A stretch of DNA of 64,000 bases from positions 283,527,930 through 283,591,929 of the forward strand of contig JARYHS010008074.1 of assembly GCA_031002005.1 (NCBI GenBank), in the 5' to 3' direction. Within the stretch, counting starts at the first letter, position 1. Each line of letters opens with the position of its first letter. Positions 24,001-39,000 of the stretch are shown in pieces. This stretch comes from Vandiemenella viatica (Eukaryota > Arthropoda > Insecta > Orthoptera > Morabidae). Made by a program: the position numbers and the translations under genes. The notes under the pieces are model-generated. The model was not told the origin of the DNA. It saw nothing but the letters and a program-made list of their open reading frames with translations, and searched no databases.

Positions 24001-27000
24001 CTGTGAGTCATGGAAAGATTTGTGATGTAATTATGGCAGCATGACATGACTTAACAAACGTTTTATGTGGTGCTAGATGCATGGAGCATCCATTTTAGAA
24101 TTTGTTCATGAATTCAACAGTTCTTAATCCACAGTGTGTCATGAATACGTAATTTCTGGCATTATCTCCCACCATGGCAAAAACAATGGCTGACCATGCC
24201 TGATCAATGACAGAGACCAGCAACGTCTGCATTGAGGAGTCAATTCTTGGTGTACAGGTAATACTGTGTTAAACGACTCCAACACTCAATATAGGACATT
24301 TGACAAGTTGTGTGTGTGTGTGTGTGTGTGCATACGGCGCAGTGAAATTTGGCATTGATGGGATATGACAGTTGGAGACAGATGCCAGTACTTCTGTTAA
24401 CAGAGCACCATCTGCTGCATCGCCCCTCCTTCACTTATGAACATATCGCTTGCACGTCAAATGAGTGGAAAAAGATTCTTGGTTAGATGAGTCACAATTC
24501 CGAATAGTAAGAGCTATCAGGAATGCACTGTGCGAGCTGGTGGTGGCTCCATCTTGGTATATGCTTGTATTTACATGGCACTGACTGGGAACTCAGGTCA
24601 AATTAAACTCACCATTGACTGGAAACTTATGTTCAGCTGTTGTATACCATTTTCAGTCATTCATGTACCAAAATAACAATGAACTTTTCCAAACGTCAAT
24701 GTGCCATGTCATTGGAACAAAATTGTTCACGATTAGTTTAAAGCATATTTTCAAGTGTTATGGCAAATGATTTGTCGACCTAGATCATCAGTCATGAATC
24801 TAACTGAATTTAACTGGGAAATGTCGAAAAGCCATTTCGTGCCCAATGTCCTGCACTGGCAATACTTTTGCAATTATGGATGGATGGCTATAGAAGTAGA
24901 TGGCTGAACAAGAAGATAGCTGTATATTTCTTTAATGGAATTCCAGCGATCTGCTAAATCAGTGCCATGTTGAGTTACAGCACTTTGACGAGCAGAAGGC
25001 AGTAACACATGATATTAGGAGGTATCCCATGACTTTCAGCACTGAATTTTGAGCTCTGTATTTATTATTTCAGAATAGAACCTTCAGTTTCCCACAAGTG
25101 ACTGTTTTTCCTCCCGTTATATCAATGATTTTAAGTAATTTCTTCAGTCATGAATAAACTGGAGTAATTATTATCCTCTGTATTTATTTTGTGAAAGCAA
25201 TCCTACAAATCGTCCACCAGAAATTAATGAGTACCAGCATTTCACACTCCTGGATGTGTATTAAATTCCTAAAAGAAGAGAAAAATATTTATCGTTGCAA
25301 ATACAATCAATTTCTTTTCACTGAAATACCACTAACACCAAAGAGTTGATTGCAGGACAGAACAAAAAATACATGGGTATAATGCAATAGAGTACACTGC
25401 ACCTGTGGATTTGTGAGCCACCCTGCTCTCAACTGTGTTAAATATTTTGTTTATACATTAAAAATTTACTGCATATGTTATGTCATTAAATATAAACAAA
25501 TTATAGATTAGCAAATATAAGTTAGCTACATACCACTAATTTCCCAGCTGTTTCTGTTGCTGAATACTTTTTAAATATTACTTTGTCATATGCTGCTCCA
25601 AGTTTGGACGGTTCAAATGATATGGTAAATTTCACACGTTCCATTGAGTGTATAACTAACTTCAGTTCACTTATATATCGTCCTTGTTCTGTCAATATCT
25701 AAAATACAAGATCCAGATTAGGAAAAAAAAAAAAAAACTTAAAATAAGGAAGGATACAGTTTCCACACAGTGCTGCTTCTCAACAACTTTCACAAGGGTT
25801 TGATTCCTAAGGTGGCAAAACGACCTATGAAACCGCACAGGAGATACTATTTCCTACTAAGGCTGGGCGCACATTAACACCCAGCTGACACAGGCGAGGC
25901 AGCACAGTTTCTGTGGCTCTACCGTTCAGGGTGGAACAGTGCGTATTGAGACACAGGGCAATGCAGCGCAGTACTGCGCTGCACGTAGATTGCGCAACGC
26001 TGTGTACACGACACAGAAATTGTGTCACACAGTTCACTCGTGCCGGTTTTTGCTGGAACACTTCTTGCATTATTTATAATCTTGCTTTACTTTAAAATCA
26101 TTTTCAACTATGGAACAAGAAAAATTGATTAATCTGGTGCATAACCAACCCGTGATTCACAATACCAGTCATACTAAATACATAAAAATTAAATTTAAAC
26201 AAGAAATTTGGAAGGGGATCACCGATGAGACCCAAAAGTGGAGAGTAAATTCAGCATTTATTTATCATAGAATTGTCCATTAGCAATTTTAACTTTTATA
26301 TTCTCTTTTCGAATTCAATTTTAATAAAACTTTTTTTTTTTTTTTTAGAAAAAAAAGATTCATATTTAGGCTATTATTACATTATTTCTTTTCTTATTAT
26401 ATGCACAACATCTTTCAAAACTGTCCCTGAGAAACACTTTTTTTTCTTACCGTGGCACATGTCCGACTCTTCAAGGCATCCTCTGTCCAACCTAACGAGA
26501 GAGAGAGGATTCTTGTGAAGACAATTTCCCGAATTATTTGTTGGACACTGCTTTTTTGGTTCCAAGTGTTTCTTATTTTCTATTATGTAGGTTTCTTAAA
26601 AATGTAATATGAAATAAAAGAGAAATACAGTCTTATAAAAGTCATGTACCATCAAATGCTAAATAAATAACCACGAAAATACTGCCAGATTTTCTTCAGC
26701 TCCAATAGGTATTTGAACGTTGTCGTGAAAATAACAGGTTGGATTATGCTGTGAATCTCTGCTCGTGTCATCTGGAAATGTTGCATAAATTTTTTGAGAA
26801 TTCTCTTGCCACTGCAAAAGCCAGATGAGAGTTTCTTCTTTTCATTTACTAATTTTTCCATAATTTTATTTAGCTCAGCTTTTGATAAAGTAATAAAAAT
26901 TTTCCACGCTCAGAATCCCAGTCTGATTCAGAAATCAAAAAACAAGGTTTTGCATCAACTTGTTTTTGGTTACACTTGTTTGTCGCATTTTTTGCACAAT

Positions 27001-30000
27001 GCAGCAACGCTTTGTAAACTGCCGCACGTAACTGCGGTCTAATATATGCGGGAAACTGCCCAACAAAGTTTCTGTTTTCATGCTGCCCTGCCCTGCCCTG
27101 CTCTGCTCTGTGCTGCGCTGCCCCTACTGCACCATGCAGCTCAATGTGCGCCCGGCCCAAGAGTGGCCTGGAAGTTCAGTTGGTAAGGAGCTCACCTACA
27201 AATTGAAGGTCCCACGTTCAAATCCTGGTGTGCAAGGGCGATTATATGAGCTTTTCTTTGATCACACAAGCTATGCCAGAATGTTCCAAGGTTAGATTTG
27301 TAAGCTGAACTAAACTCTCAATGACTTTTACCCAAACATTTATCAAAATTATACATAATAGCCATTTTAAGATTAATAAGGCATAAAATAATGCATTATT
27401 AAAAGATGAAGTTACAAGCCTACAGTTAACTGACAGAAATTTAAGAGATGAGTTAACTCATACAACAGGTAAGGGACCCTAAAAATTTCAGCATTTAAAA
27501 GTAGTAAGTAAAATAAAAAAACTTAGAACAGTATAAACCAGGTAGGCATAAAGTGGAAAGTCAGAAAAGAACAAGAACATTCTGGAAACAAGTTATGTAA
27601 CAAACAGTTAATAACAGTTTCATGAACTGATCCATTCATTCCACAGACAAGTGACCTACGTAAGTGCTGAACTACTGGCAACACTTTGAAACTTAATTTT
27701 TTGTTAGACGTAGTGCTACAAGCTTTATGTTCCAACGTACATATTAAACAATGCAAACATAACTTGCAGATAAGTTATTTTCTAGTGAATGCAAAAAATT
27801 TGTTTGACGAGACATTTCAATTGGTCCTTCTATATAATTGATGTTTTTGAGTTATATCACTGTTGCAGCAAATGAGCGATATGATGCCACAAAAAAATCA
27901 CAGCTGGAACACATTACATTGTCAACTATTTAATTAATGTCATCAGATCTTGGCTCCATGAAGGACACATGTGTCAAGTTCGAGGGTGTTCCATAATTTA
28001 CATCATCAAAATAGTATTATATTCTCACTATTTTAAGTTCATTTCAGTCTGATGATTGTAAAACTAAGCATTAGCAAAACTGATTCTATGTTTACTGATC
28101 ACCTACTTAAAACTCAATATCTATGCTTACTCACTAACACATATTGCAATACTTCATTATAAAAACTTAACCATGTATAGAAGCCAAACAAATGGCAATG
28201 GGATCAGGCATGTATAAACAAACTCATCACATGATTGAAGACAGAGATGACTATTGTGCAAAGCAAGGGTGATGATAGTACGATAAAAAGAGGTTTAACC
28301 TCATTATTTTTTTTTTAAACTGTGTGAATATATATATCATCCACCTCCAATAATGTTCTCCTGTTGATAAAGGACTTGTCCTGAAAATTCTTAACCAATG
28401 TGTTTTTATCTTTACTGTGTGTTCACGCCCCACATCCATCATTTAAAGGTAAGTGGTGGCTCATTTCCCTATCTTAATTTAATTCCTTTTTGCTACTTAG
28501 TGACTTTGATTTCATTGTTTACTATATATACATATATAAGCAACATTTTTATTTGTTTATCTAACAAATTCTACACAGTGTAGTATCTAGACTAAAGTAG
28601 GGCTTAATTTAAAAGGCAATTTTACATTTGATATTTCAACATGTTTACTAGGTACACAGATAGTTGTGTTAAAACCTGTCACTCCATCACTCAGCTCACA
28701 TCCCTTCCCTTGGATGGCAGACCAGGCTTAGTATCTAGCAATACCGTTACTACACAAATTTTAAGTATTTGTTATGTAAGATGTTGGCAGTATTTTTTTT
28801 TTCCTGGAATGAAACAAAGATATTTGCTCTTAAGTATTTGCCCGCTGCTTCATGTGCGTGTGTTTTGGTATGTGCAAAAATTCTTCGATTTTATTCAATT
28901 ACCAAATATTAACGTCGAGAGGCATGAATTCTAAAGGTCTTCTTAAAACTTCCATCTGTTTTCTTGGTTTTCATACTGATGTCGGAGAAATTTGTTTCAT
29001 TCATATTTTAATGTAATACAGTTTATGAAATATAAGAAAAGCTATCTGAAAAATTAACTGTTCTAAATCAGAGAGATAATTAGTGTGTGAAGTAAAAAAA
29101 AAAAAAAAAAATATTTAGAAAGAGTTGCACTTTTGTGATATAAGTAGGTGCAACAATGTTTAAGAGAAATAAGATGTTACCTTTAAGTTGCTTAGTAGGT
29201 TGCTCACTGTAATGCCTCAGTGTACCATTTTTAAATGCTGATACGGAGGACTACACCATTTATTATCATTATTAATTTATTTTATGCGAATAGACCTATA
29301 CAGATCACGCAAAACGTAGTCATTTTCTGTCCGAGTTTCTTTTGCCATTCCAGTATTCTTGCATCCGTTTACTGAAGGGAAGTTTTCTCCCTTCTATTAT
29401 TATTACTATTATTAATTTAATTGTGATGGAGCTAACGCTCCTGAGGCAATTCCCCTAGTCTTCCAATTACCCCGTCTTAATTTATTTATCTAACATTTTC
29501 TTTTACAATTGGAGTGTTAAATTCCTCCCCATTTGCTTTTATAATTTACAAATTTTAATTTTAAAGTCTTTAAGCATTTTTGGTAAACTATTCCATCACT
29601 TCACTAGGAAATCTGTTCCAATCCCTGACACCCTTACTAAAAGTTTTTCCCAATCCCTAATGCATGAAATTGAGCACCAGAAGTTTCTCAGACATCTTTC
29701 TTCCATACAATAAAATTGTAGTTTAGAAAACTAAAATCACACTTTCGTAGTAATGTGAACTAAAAAGTTAAAAATAATATTTAAATATAAACATTTTGTT
29801 TAACAGTGATAGGACGTCCCACAATTCAGGATAAATTAATTTTTTTGAGTAAGCTTAAAGTATAAAGTCACTGATTACAAAATTAACTTTAATGTAAAAA
29901 AGCATGGAGTGCTATTTCAGTTGTCATATTTTTTGTCGTTGGCTGTTTGTAAAGACAGAGTCATTGTCAAAAGTTATGTACAGCACACCCCACGCTATTT

Positions 30001-33000
30001 TAACATTAAAGTTAATTTTGTAATCAGTGACTTCATACTTAAAGCTTATTCAAAAAAATTAACTTATCCTGAATTGTGGGACGTCATATCACTGTTAAAC
30101 AAAATGTTTATACTTAAATATTATTTTTAACCTTTTAGTTCACATTACTACGAAAGCATGATTTTAGTTTTTTTAACTACAATTTTATTTTCAACTTTTT
30201 AGTTCAGATAGTTTATAAAGTATGTTTCTAACTATTGGCTTTTCTTAACCAATCTCTCTTTTTCTTTGAGTTGTAGTTTCATTTTTAATTATTATTCCCA
30301 CGAGTAAAATATTTGCCTAACTCAGTAATCCCATCAAGTATAGGATATGTGTATTTTAACTTGAAGACCTAACCATGGGTTATCCTAATCTTTTCCATTT
30401 ATAATATCCGCAAAAATGCGAACCGAAATCGGGATTCGAGCAGGGAATGTCTGATCGCCAGTCACGCGCCTTAACCAACTAGGCCACAAAGACGATTCGG
30501 AAAGTGGGTGAAAATGAGCCACATCTTTCATAAGACGGTTAAATCACTTTAGTGTTTTTACTGTCAAAGTAATGAGATTACCAAGACATAGATAAGAAAA
30601 TATTGGATTCTCATCGGTTCTTAATGCATGTACAAAATTTCAGACAATTCGGACTTTCTGAAGTGGGTGAAAATTGAAATGAAATTTTCCATTACATTCA
30701 ACCACTTTTAAGTTGTTTCTGACAACGTGGTGAAAGTGAAATTACTGAATTTTTATTGGTTCTTAATAAGTGTGCAAAATTTCAAACGATTCGGACGTCA
30801 GGAAGCGGGTAAACACTGAAATGAAAGATTCCATTACATGCAACCATTTTTCTATTGTTACCGTCAAAGTAACGAGAATAGCAGGACATTGCTAAGAGAC
30901 TACTGTATTGTCAACGGTTCTTAAAACGTGTGCAAAATTTTTATGTTTTTACTGTCAACGTAATCAGAATATCAAGACATAGCTATGAAATTATTGTAAT
31001 CAGTTATCAATACATGAGCAAAATTTCAAACAATTCAGACATCTGGAATTGGGTTAAAATTAAATTGCAAAATTCCACGACATTCAACAATTTTTCTGTT
31101 GTTACTGTTAAAGTAATGAGAATAGCAGGATATAGCTATTATATCATTTTATTGTCACCGTATTGTTCTTAATATGTGTGCCAAATTTCAAACAGCTCGG
31201 ACATCTGGAAGTGGGTCAAAATGGAGTTGTAAAATTCCGTTACATTCATTCATTCATACATACATCCATACATACATACAAGTCAAGCTAATATAAAGTG
31301 TGTAAAAAGTAAAAAAATAAAACGGAATCGTAAGTTATGCCAGATTTTTTGCAAAAGGAGTAAGCGTCTGAAAGTGCATAATGATCCATGGTCCACTATT
31401 TCCCATATATGATGGTTTTTATTGCTTGCATCTTCCGATGGTAGTCATAAGCTATTTCTGCAGATTTTTATTCAAACCATTATCTCTAAAAATTTGAAAA
31501 CACCGACCAAAATGTTGCGGTAGTTTTTGCAGGGCTCCCATTCAAATAAAGACACACATGCAGCTAGCTTACAGATTTATAATAGTATAGCTTATAGGTT
31601 TGTGTACTGACTCATTTCCCCATTATTCATTGGTGACTTTACAGCTTTCAGAATTACAATGTTTACCATTTCCTATTCACATTATCTTTTTTATTATTAT
31701 TATGGCAATTTTTGAATGCTTTAGCAATTCTCTTTTTACAAGTGATTCAACTACCATTATTACCATCAATAACCTATGCCAATTTTAATATCACTACTCC
31801 ACCATCTTAGTCGCACATTCCAGCATTGGCATCGGGGAAGAAATCAAAATTTCTTGGATTTAGGCAAGTATAGGTCTCTCCAGAAGCCAAGAGAGACTTG
31901 CCTTCATGTTGTAACATACTTTGACAAATATTTGACATAACTAGTAATGAATACTAGCTTCCTTGTGGTACACCCTGGGCAACATGCTTGCATGGCTAAA
32001 TAGTTTACATGGTCAGTTGGCCTGCCAGTTAATTCCTGTAGGATCTCTTGACAACCAGAACACCGTAATCCTTATGTAACCTAGCAGTTCTTGTCAGAAC
32101 CAAAAGACAAAAAACCTTGAACCTTCTCTAAGAAGGCCAACTTAACATGGAAGGAACAAGCCAATCAAAAAGCAATTGCCTTTCAAAGTTATTGCTTGAT
32201 CACAATGTAGACATAGCCTGTATTTAAGAAACTCAGATGAAGGATGATTTTCAGCTGAATAAGAGGAAAATTACAAAGCTACAAAATCTTAGGTGCCACA
32301 CATCATCATAGCTATGCATGCGCAACATACGTGCGAAATACTATTATCAATGCCTGCCTCATCTCAACATGCAGCTAAAATAACATCCACATCATTACCA
32401 TGGTGGTGAACAACATTAAACTTATCTATATGTATAAGCCCCCATCCGTCTTATGACAGAGTGAAGTTCCACCAGAGTCTCAACATTCCATTATGTATAT
32501 TGGCAACTTAACAGCCATCACAAGTTGGAAGTACACAGACAACAACCAGGATAGAAACACATAGAGGAATGGGCAGCAGCAAATAACATGAACTTAATTT
32601 TTAACCAGAAAGACACAGGTACTTTTAAATCATGAAGATGGAACACCAAACCCAACCTGGATCTATGTTTTGTCTCCTGTGATGAATAAAGCCACTCTTT
32701 ACCCATTACAAGACGAGTTCTGCAATCCTTTCCACATAGCCAACTGTTCTGCTGGAAGTTGTTCTAACAATTCCCATAATTAGATCCTCACCCTTACCTA
32801 GATGGAACTTTGTGAAAGTGAAGCGGGAAGAATTTGCTGTTAAACTGGCAAAATCCTAGGATGGATACCTAGGCTAGCAAAAAATTACGATAGTTTGTCA
32901 GAGTAACCATATTGACAGGTAGAAAGTCTATTCCTACAGGCTTTAGGAAAGAGTATATCCCGGGCTGGAACAAAATATGTGAAATGCTCTATGAGGATTT

Positions 33001-36000
33001 CAAACAGAATGGGCATAGCTGACGAAGTGTTGCAGAAGCTGGACAATACCCATAAACTCAAATGAAATGACACAGTGCAAACCTTGAATTTCAAGAAGTC
33101 CAGCCAGAAAGTGTTAAGCCTCTATAAAAAAGGGTAGTTGGAACCTCATATAAACTTCAAGCAAAGCATCAGGTCATTCTGGATCAAATAGCAAGCCGAC
33201 TTGCAAACCTGTCTAGAGTGAGTGCCGATAAAGATTATATTCGGCAAGTGGAAAAAAACAACAACTGTCATACCTAAAAAGAATGTACTCTGTCCCTACA
33301 AACCTCTCACCACCTGTCACTGATATGGAGGTGGCAAGGGCCATCAAACAAATTAGGAATGGGAAGGCTCTGGATTTTGACGAAATTCCTCACACAATGT
33401 GGAAATAAAAAACAAAAAATGGTTGGCCCGCTTCTTTACTAACATACTACAGACAAGTGTAATCCTTCCGGAACTTAAACAGACAAAGACCATAGCCATT
33501 ATGAAGCCTGGAAAAAGCCACGATATTCCACAGAATTTTAGGACTATTTCACGTCTAGGTAACACTTACAAGTTAATTGAAGACTGATGCAGTATTTACT
33601 ATTACTATTACTCTGTGATTCACTAAAAGTGTGTGGCAGAGAGTGCATTGCACCTATCCGAAAGGGTAATAGTTTGGAAGGGAAATACGGGATATGGCAG
33701 GAGGTGCCCATGGGCTATTGTGAGGGACCATCCCAGCATTCACGTGGAGTGATCTGGAAAAATCATGGAAAACCCAGATCAGGACCTTACCTATGATACG
33801 GTGTAGCGAGAGGGCATGGTGTACAAACTGCTGAAGATTCTAAAGTGCAAAAAATTGACTAGTCTGATCAATACCATGCTAACCAATTGAACTTTCCTGG
33901 TTGTCTCAGATAATAAGACGAGCAAAGCAAGAAAAGTGACGAACGGTCTGCTTCAAAGCTCTGTTCTTTTTAATATATATATATATATATGTATATCCGA
34001 CATTATTCAAACAGACTCCAGACAATTCTCCTATGCTGACTATCTGGAAGTAGTACAACAATCCCATAGCTTTCAGCAAATTTAAAATAGTTTAAAAGCA
34101 GACCTCAAAATCCTGAGCACCTATTTTAAAAATGGCATCTCAAATCCAGATCCAGCAGGAGGAAAACTAGTGACTTCCATCTTAACAGTCAGGAAGTGAA
34201 TTTCTCTCTTTATGTTCTTCTTGGTGGCACTCCCCTTTGACTCAACCAGTTACCAAAGTATTTGCATGTCGTAATGGATCGCAGCACCTTGTCATACAAT
34301 CATCAGACCTAAGTACAACAAATAATATTCTGCAGAAGCTAAATGGCACCTCCTGGCGAGTGTCCACCTCCGCACTTTGTTCCTAAGCATTTCCCAGCTG
34401 AGTATTGCTCATCACACCAAAAAGACTAGAACAGGACAGTGCGGATAATTAATGGATGTATCAAGTCCACTGTACTGGCCGCCCGTTTTAAGCAACATCA
34501 AACTGCCTATGATAAGATGACGCAATGGCCTAACTGCCCAATTTAATAAGATCTGTCATAACCTGGGTAGCTTATAATGTATCTATAAGCTCATCAAAAC
34601 CACTTAAGGATAGGTTTATTCAGAGAATAAGAGCAAGTCATTTTTATTAGCTAGTCCCAGCAGTAACGTACTTTATAGTTTGATTTCAAGGCTGCCTATG
34701 TAGAAGAAAGGAATTTAGTTAAAGTAGTTTTTCAATCATAATAGTTTTTCTTGCATTCATTTTCACTGTTACAACTCAGCAGGAGAAGCATTTTAAAGTG
34801 CATTTATTATATCTAGAAAAACTTAGGGATTGAAACTTAAAATCTGAAATAACTAATGAATGCACAAAGTTACAGCCAATCCTTTATCACCAGTTGTAGT
34901 CAGCACTTTTGAGAGTATTCTGAACATATAATTAAGTAATTAGGCAAAGTATAATTAGGGTTTTTAATCAAAGAAAAAAATTGAAACTAAAAGAGATAGA
35001 AGAAAGAAATTAATATCAGAGGTTAGAGCAAATTAAAAGGGTTAAAAATATATACCGGTTTATGTAGAAAGTTTAAAGCATTTGTAAGATAAATGAGATT
35101 TTGGAAATGGATTGTAGTGATTGTCGAGAAAGACGCTTTGACTGATGATAAAGAGAATTTAAAAGTAATTTAACAGAAACCATTTTGAAGACTAAACTAA
35201 GTTAAAACAGATAGAATAAGATATTAGGAAGACAATATTGTAATGATGATTCAAACTAGTAAGTACTTTTTGAGATATAAATATTTAAAGGTTTTTGCTG
35301 ATATCACAGAATTAACTGATTCGATAAATAGAGCAGTAGCCATCTTGACGGTGAGCAATTTTTCGGTAGTTTTCAAAGAGTCAACATCATAATGTAGACA
35401 CAATTTTTCAGCAAGTTTCGTAACGGTCAGTTCGTGTCGCTGATGGAGCAAATGGCTCCACATGGTAGCCGTTGTGTAATCTTAAAATGTTATAAATGTA
35501 CATTCATCTAAGTAAGGGGGCTTGATGAGAGTTTGTCTCTTCTTTTAAGTGTGCTTTACCTGCAATCTTGTGTGGAACTGTCTGATTGGTTTATCCAAAT
35601 CTGGTACTGACACAGTAAAGGAGAACTTTTGGAAGAATATAAATCATTTGGGACTATAAAATTACATACAGTGAACTTATTTCAAAACTTCCTTTCACGT
35701 TTGGAGTGTAACAAGCAAGTGACGACCAGATTGTTTAATCATAATGTGTACGAATTGCGACTGTGGTGAGGAAGAACAAACAATCCGTCACGTGGCCTAT
35801 GATTGCCCACTTCGGGTCAGAGCGGACTACCGAAAGACTTCATAGACTTTTCAAATGAAGCAATACATTAGCTGCACTATATCGATCTATATCGACTTAG
35901 AATTCTAACTATAATTTTAACATAATATTATTATGTGAATGTACTGATACAATTATATGTAACTAGATGCCCCGTGCGAAAATTTCGCGAATACAATGTT

Positions 36001-39000
36001 TAGTGGTTTGTAATGGGATGATTTGTACGAATTGTTTGTTCAGTGCAATAGCTATGTAACAAAAGTTGAGGCCAGTAATGCAGATTTTTAATATCTCTGT
36101 GATATGTGATGTTGTCGTCTAATGGTGTGGCTCTAAACTGTCTCATACACGCGCGTTTCACAATTGTTACTTTTGTCCTTCATGGGTCAAATTCTGAAAC
36201 ATTTCATTCTTAATTAATGTTGCCTGAGTGGATACCTTAATCTTTTAAATAATACCTGAGTTTTTGATTTCAGATAGGTACTAATGGAGATTAATGGTTC
36301 GCGGAAAAAAAATTAAGGGTCGAATTCTAAAAAATTCTTTACATAAGATATGATGTGACCAAAGCAGAGACCTTAATCTCTAAAATAAAACCTCTTTTTT
36401 CAATTTTTTCATTATTATACCACAACTACCCACCAGTTTTGATTCACAGTCAATTTCCATGGGCCAGATTACAATCTGCTCAGCCCATCAACTCAAATCC
36501 CCAAAAACTGACCAGTCCTTGTCGTACAGAACTTCCAATTCCTCGATTCCATCTACAGAATTGTTCAGCAAGGTTATGATTTCCTGCAAACCAGCTTGGA
36601 TAAGATATCCATTCTCCCCAAAATCCTTCCTGTCCCTACTAGAATGTGTTTCAACAGACCTACTAACCTCAGCCAACAACTAGTCCACAAACATCGTCAT
36701 CCTCGTCTGATTAGACAGCCCCAAACTCTTTCGATGTAAAAGATGCAGCTGCAAGATGAGCAACAAACACCACACCTTCAGTACTTTCACCAACCCTGTC
36801 ATTGGTGAAAACATTCCCTTCATAAGACCTGGCACCTGTGAAACCTGCTATGTGATATACCAGCTAACGTGCAAGTAGTGCTGACTTCCTACATAGGTTT
36901 GACCCCTAATCCGCTGGCTATAAGAAATAGTCACTGACAGATGGTATTAATCTGGAACCAAAGTGGACTGAGAAGTTGAGATTTACATTTGAGAAGGACA
37001 AAGTCATATCCGAGAATGTAGCTTGGGTGACGCAGGATGTTCATGTGAAATTCAAGGTATTAAATGTTTTAAGATTGTTTTGGAAATTTAGAAGATTCTT
37101 TCTCACATGTGACCATATCGCAAAAAATGTACTCCCACACCAACTCCATATTGGATGTGGATTTGTCTCTAATTATGATTGGTCCTACTCCTCTGTCCAC
37201 ACCAACATACAACAGTATCTCATCAGCCATCACAGTAGCCACCAATGTCGTACCACATACTATGCCTACAGTCTTCACATTCAGGGTAGCCATATATGCT
37301 CTATCGGTCTCTCACATGGTACTTAAACAATATCTCAACACTGATATCCCACAACTACCCAGCGAATCTGGTAAAAAAACACCATTCACAGACCATATTA
37401 CAACCTGCTCAGCCCGCTGCTTGGCTTCCTACAAAGGTATGGCCACTAAACCATTAGTCATAAGATTGGATAGCCACCAACAGACAGTATTCACCTGGAA
37501 TCCAAAACACCCAGTAGCAATCCATGCCATCTCCCGTGACACCTATAGCTATAATTCTTGTTTCAAGGTCCATGCTAACAAAGTCCCCAAAATACCAGCA
37601 GCTCCTCTGAACTCAAAAAGTGGGAGCATGCCTACCAGTACAAACTGAGCACAAGGCACTACCTGATATCATTTTAAGATAATATTTACTCATTACTTTT
37701 GTTTCTCTCCATCCTCTCTTGCTTCCACCCTCTTTATCTAACTTGAACCAAAGCTAACTAGAGGTGATGTTTAACTTCGTATATTCTTTGGTTTAATGTT
37801 GTAAAATCTTAAATGTTTAAATACAAATAAACATTATATTATTTCTCTTTCTGCATTTTTTGCCTGCCAGTGTTAGTTTTGATACTTTGCAATGTTTGGA
37901 CATTACTTTCAAATCACTACCCCCTCTCCCTGTCTTTTGTTTGAATTTACTCACACCACGTTACTTGCTCAACAGACACTGTGAGGCAGGCTTTTACAGC
38001 ACCCACCTTGTGCAATGTTTTCTTGTTGATGAAGGGTTAAGATCTGAAAATTCCGATGTCTTTTTTCATTACACGGGTTTGCGTCCCACAGCCATCACCT
38101 TAAGGTCCCCTGACATAAATTGTTAATTTGTAATCCCTTTTTACCACTTAGTATCTAATATTTCATCATTACTATATTTAGCAAATGTAAAAGCTGTTAG
38201 GTGCTGAAAATAAGGAAGGAAATTGAAATATCTGATCACCAAAGATGAAATGGGAGTAGTGCCACGTTGATAAAATAAACACGAAGACAATTTACAACAT
38301 CTTGATATAAATCGTAATCATGTTAGAAGTGAGACATACGGAATGGATGTTGGAAGAGACACACATAGAATGGGGATTGGATGTGTACACACATGAATAT
38401 TTTAAACTGTCAGTGTTTATTTAGTGATGTGCAATGAGTGATGACTGATGAGTTTCCCTTCCCAATATCTATATATATCAATGTTTTCCATGTGTTTGTA
38501 CTTTTTGTGTATGTTGTTATCCTGTGGTCATCTGTGGTAAACTGTTTATTTTTCTATCCTAATTTTTATTGTGGCTATTATAAATCTAACAGATCCAAAT
38601 TGTAGCAGGGTGACAGGAGGGTAGTTACAAACAAAAAACATGAAAAGAAAACAGTTTTACAAAATTTCAGTTTGATACCTAATTCATGTAGAGAGGGGCA
38701 TGCTTACAAAATGTAACCTATTGTATGCCTTGTCCACATTCTCGGTCTCTCCCACTCGGGTTTCTATGACCCTCCAAAAAGCCCCTGCCCCAGTTTCAAT
38801 TAAATCTCAGCAGTATATGATTAATCTTTCCTCCACTTCCATGTGAGAACTCAGACTATCTGTTCCATCTATGGCGCTCAATTTTCTTTTGTTCCCAAGT
38901 TTGACTATACTGATTTAGTTTGGGACTCACTAGTGTTCTGCTCCTCTCTCCACTGGTGGCATCACTTTGCTATCATAGTGTACAATGATAACCAGTACTT

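Noticed and set aside
29909..30130. 73-codon plus frame as a gene
   Set aside because: It crosses the loop and right arm of the foldback hairpin and has no domain.
37109..37648. 179-codon plus frame as a single host protein
   Set aside because: Its second half is a PLE GIY-YIG endonuclease remnant; the frame is fortuitously open.
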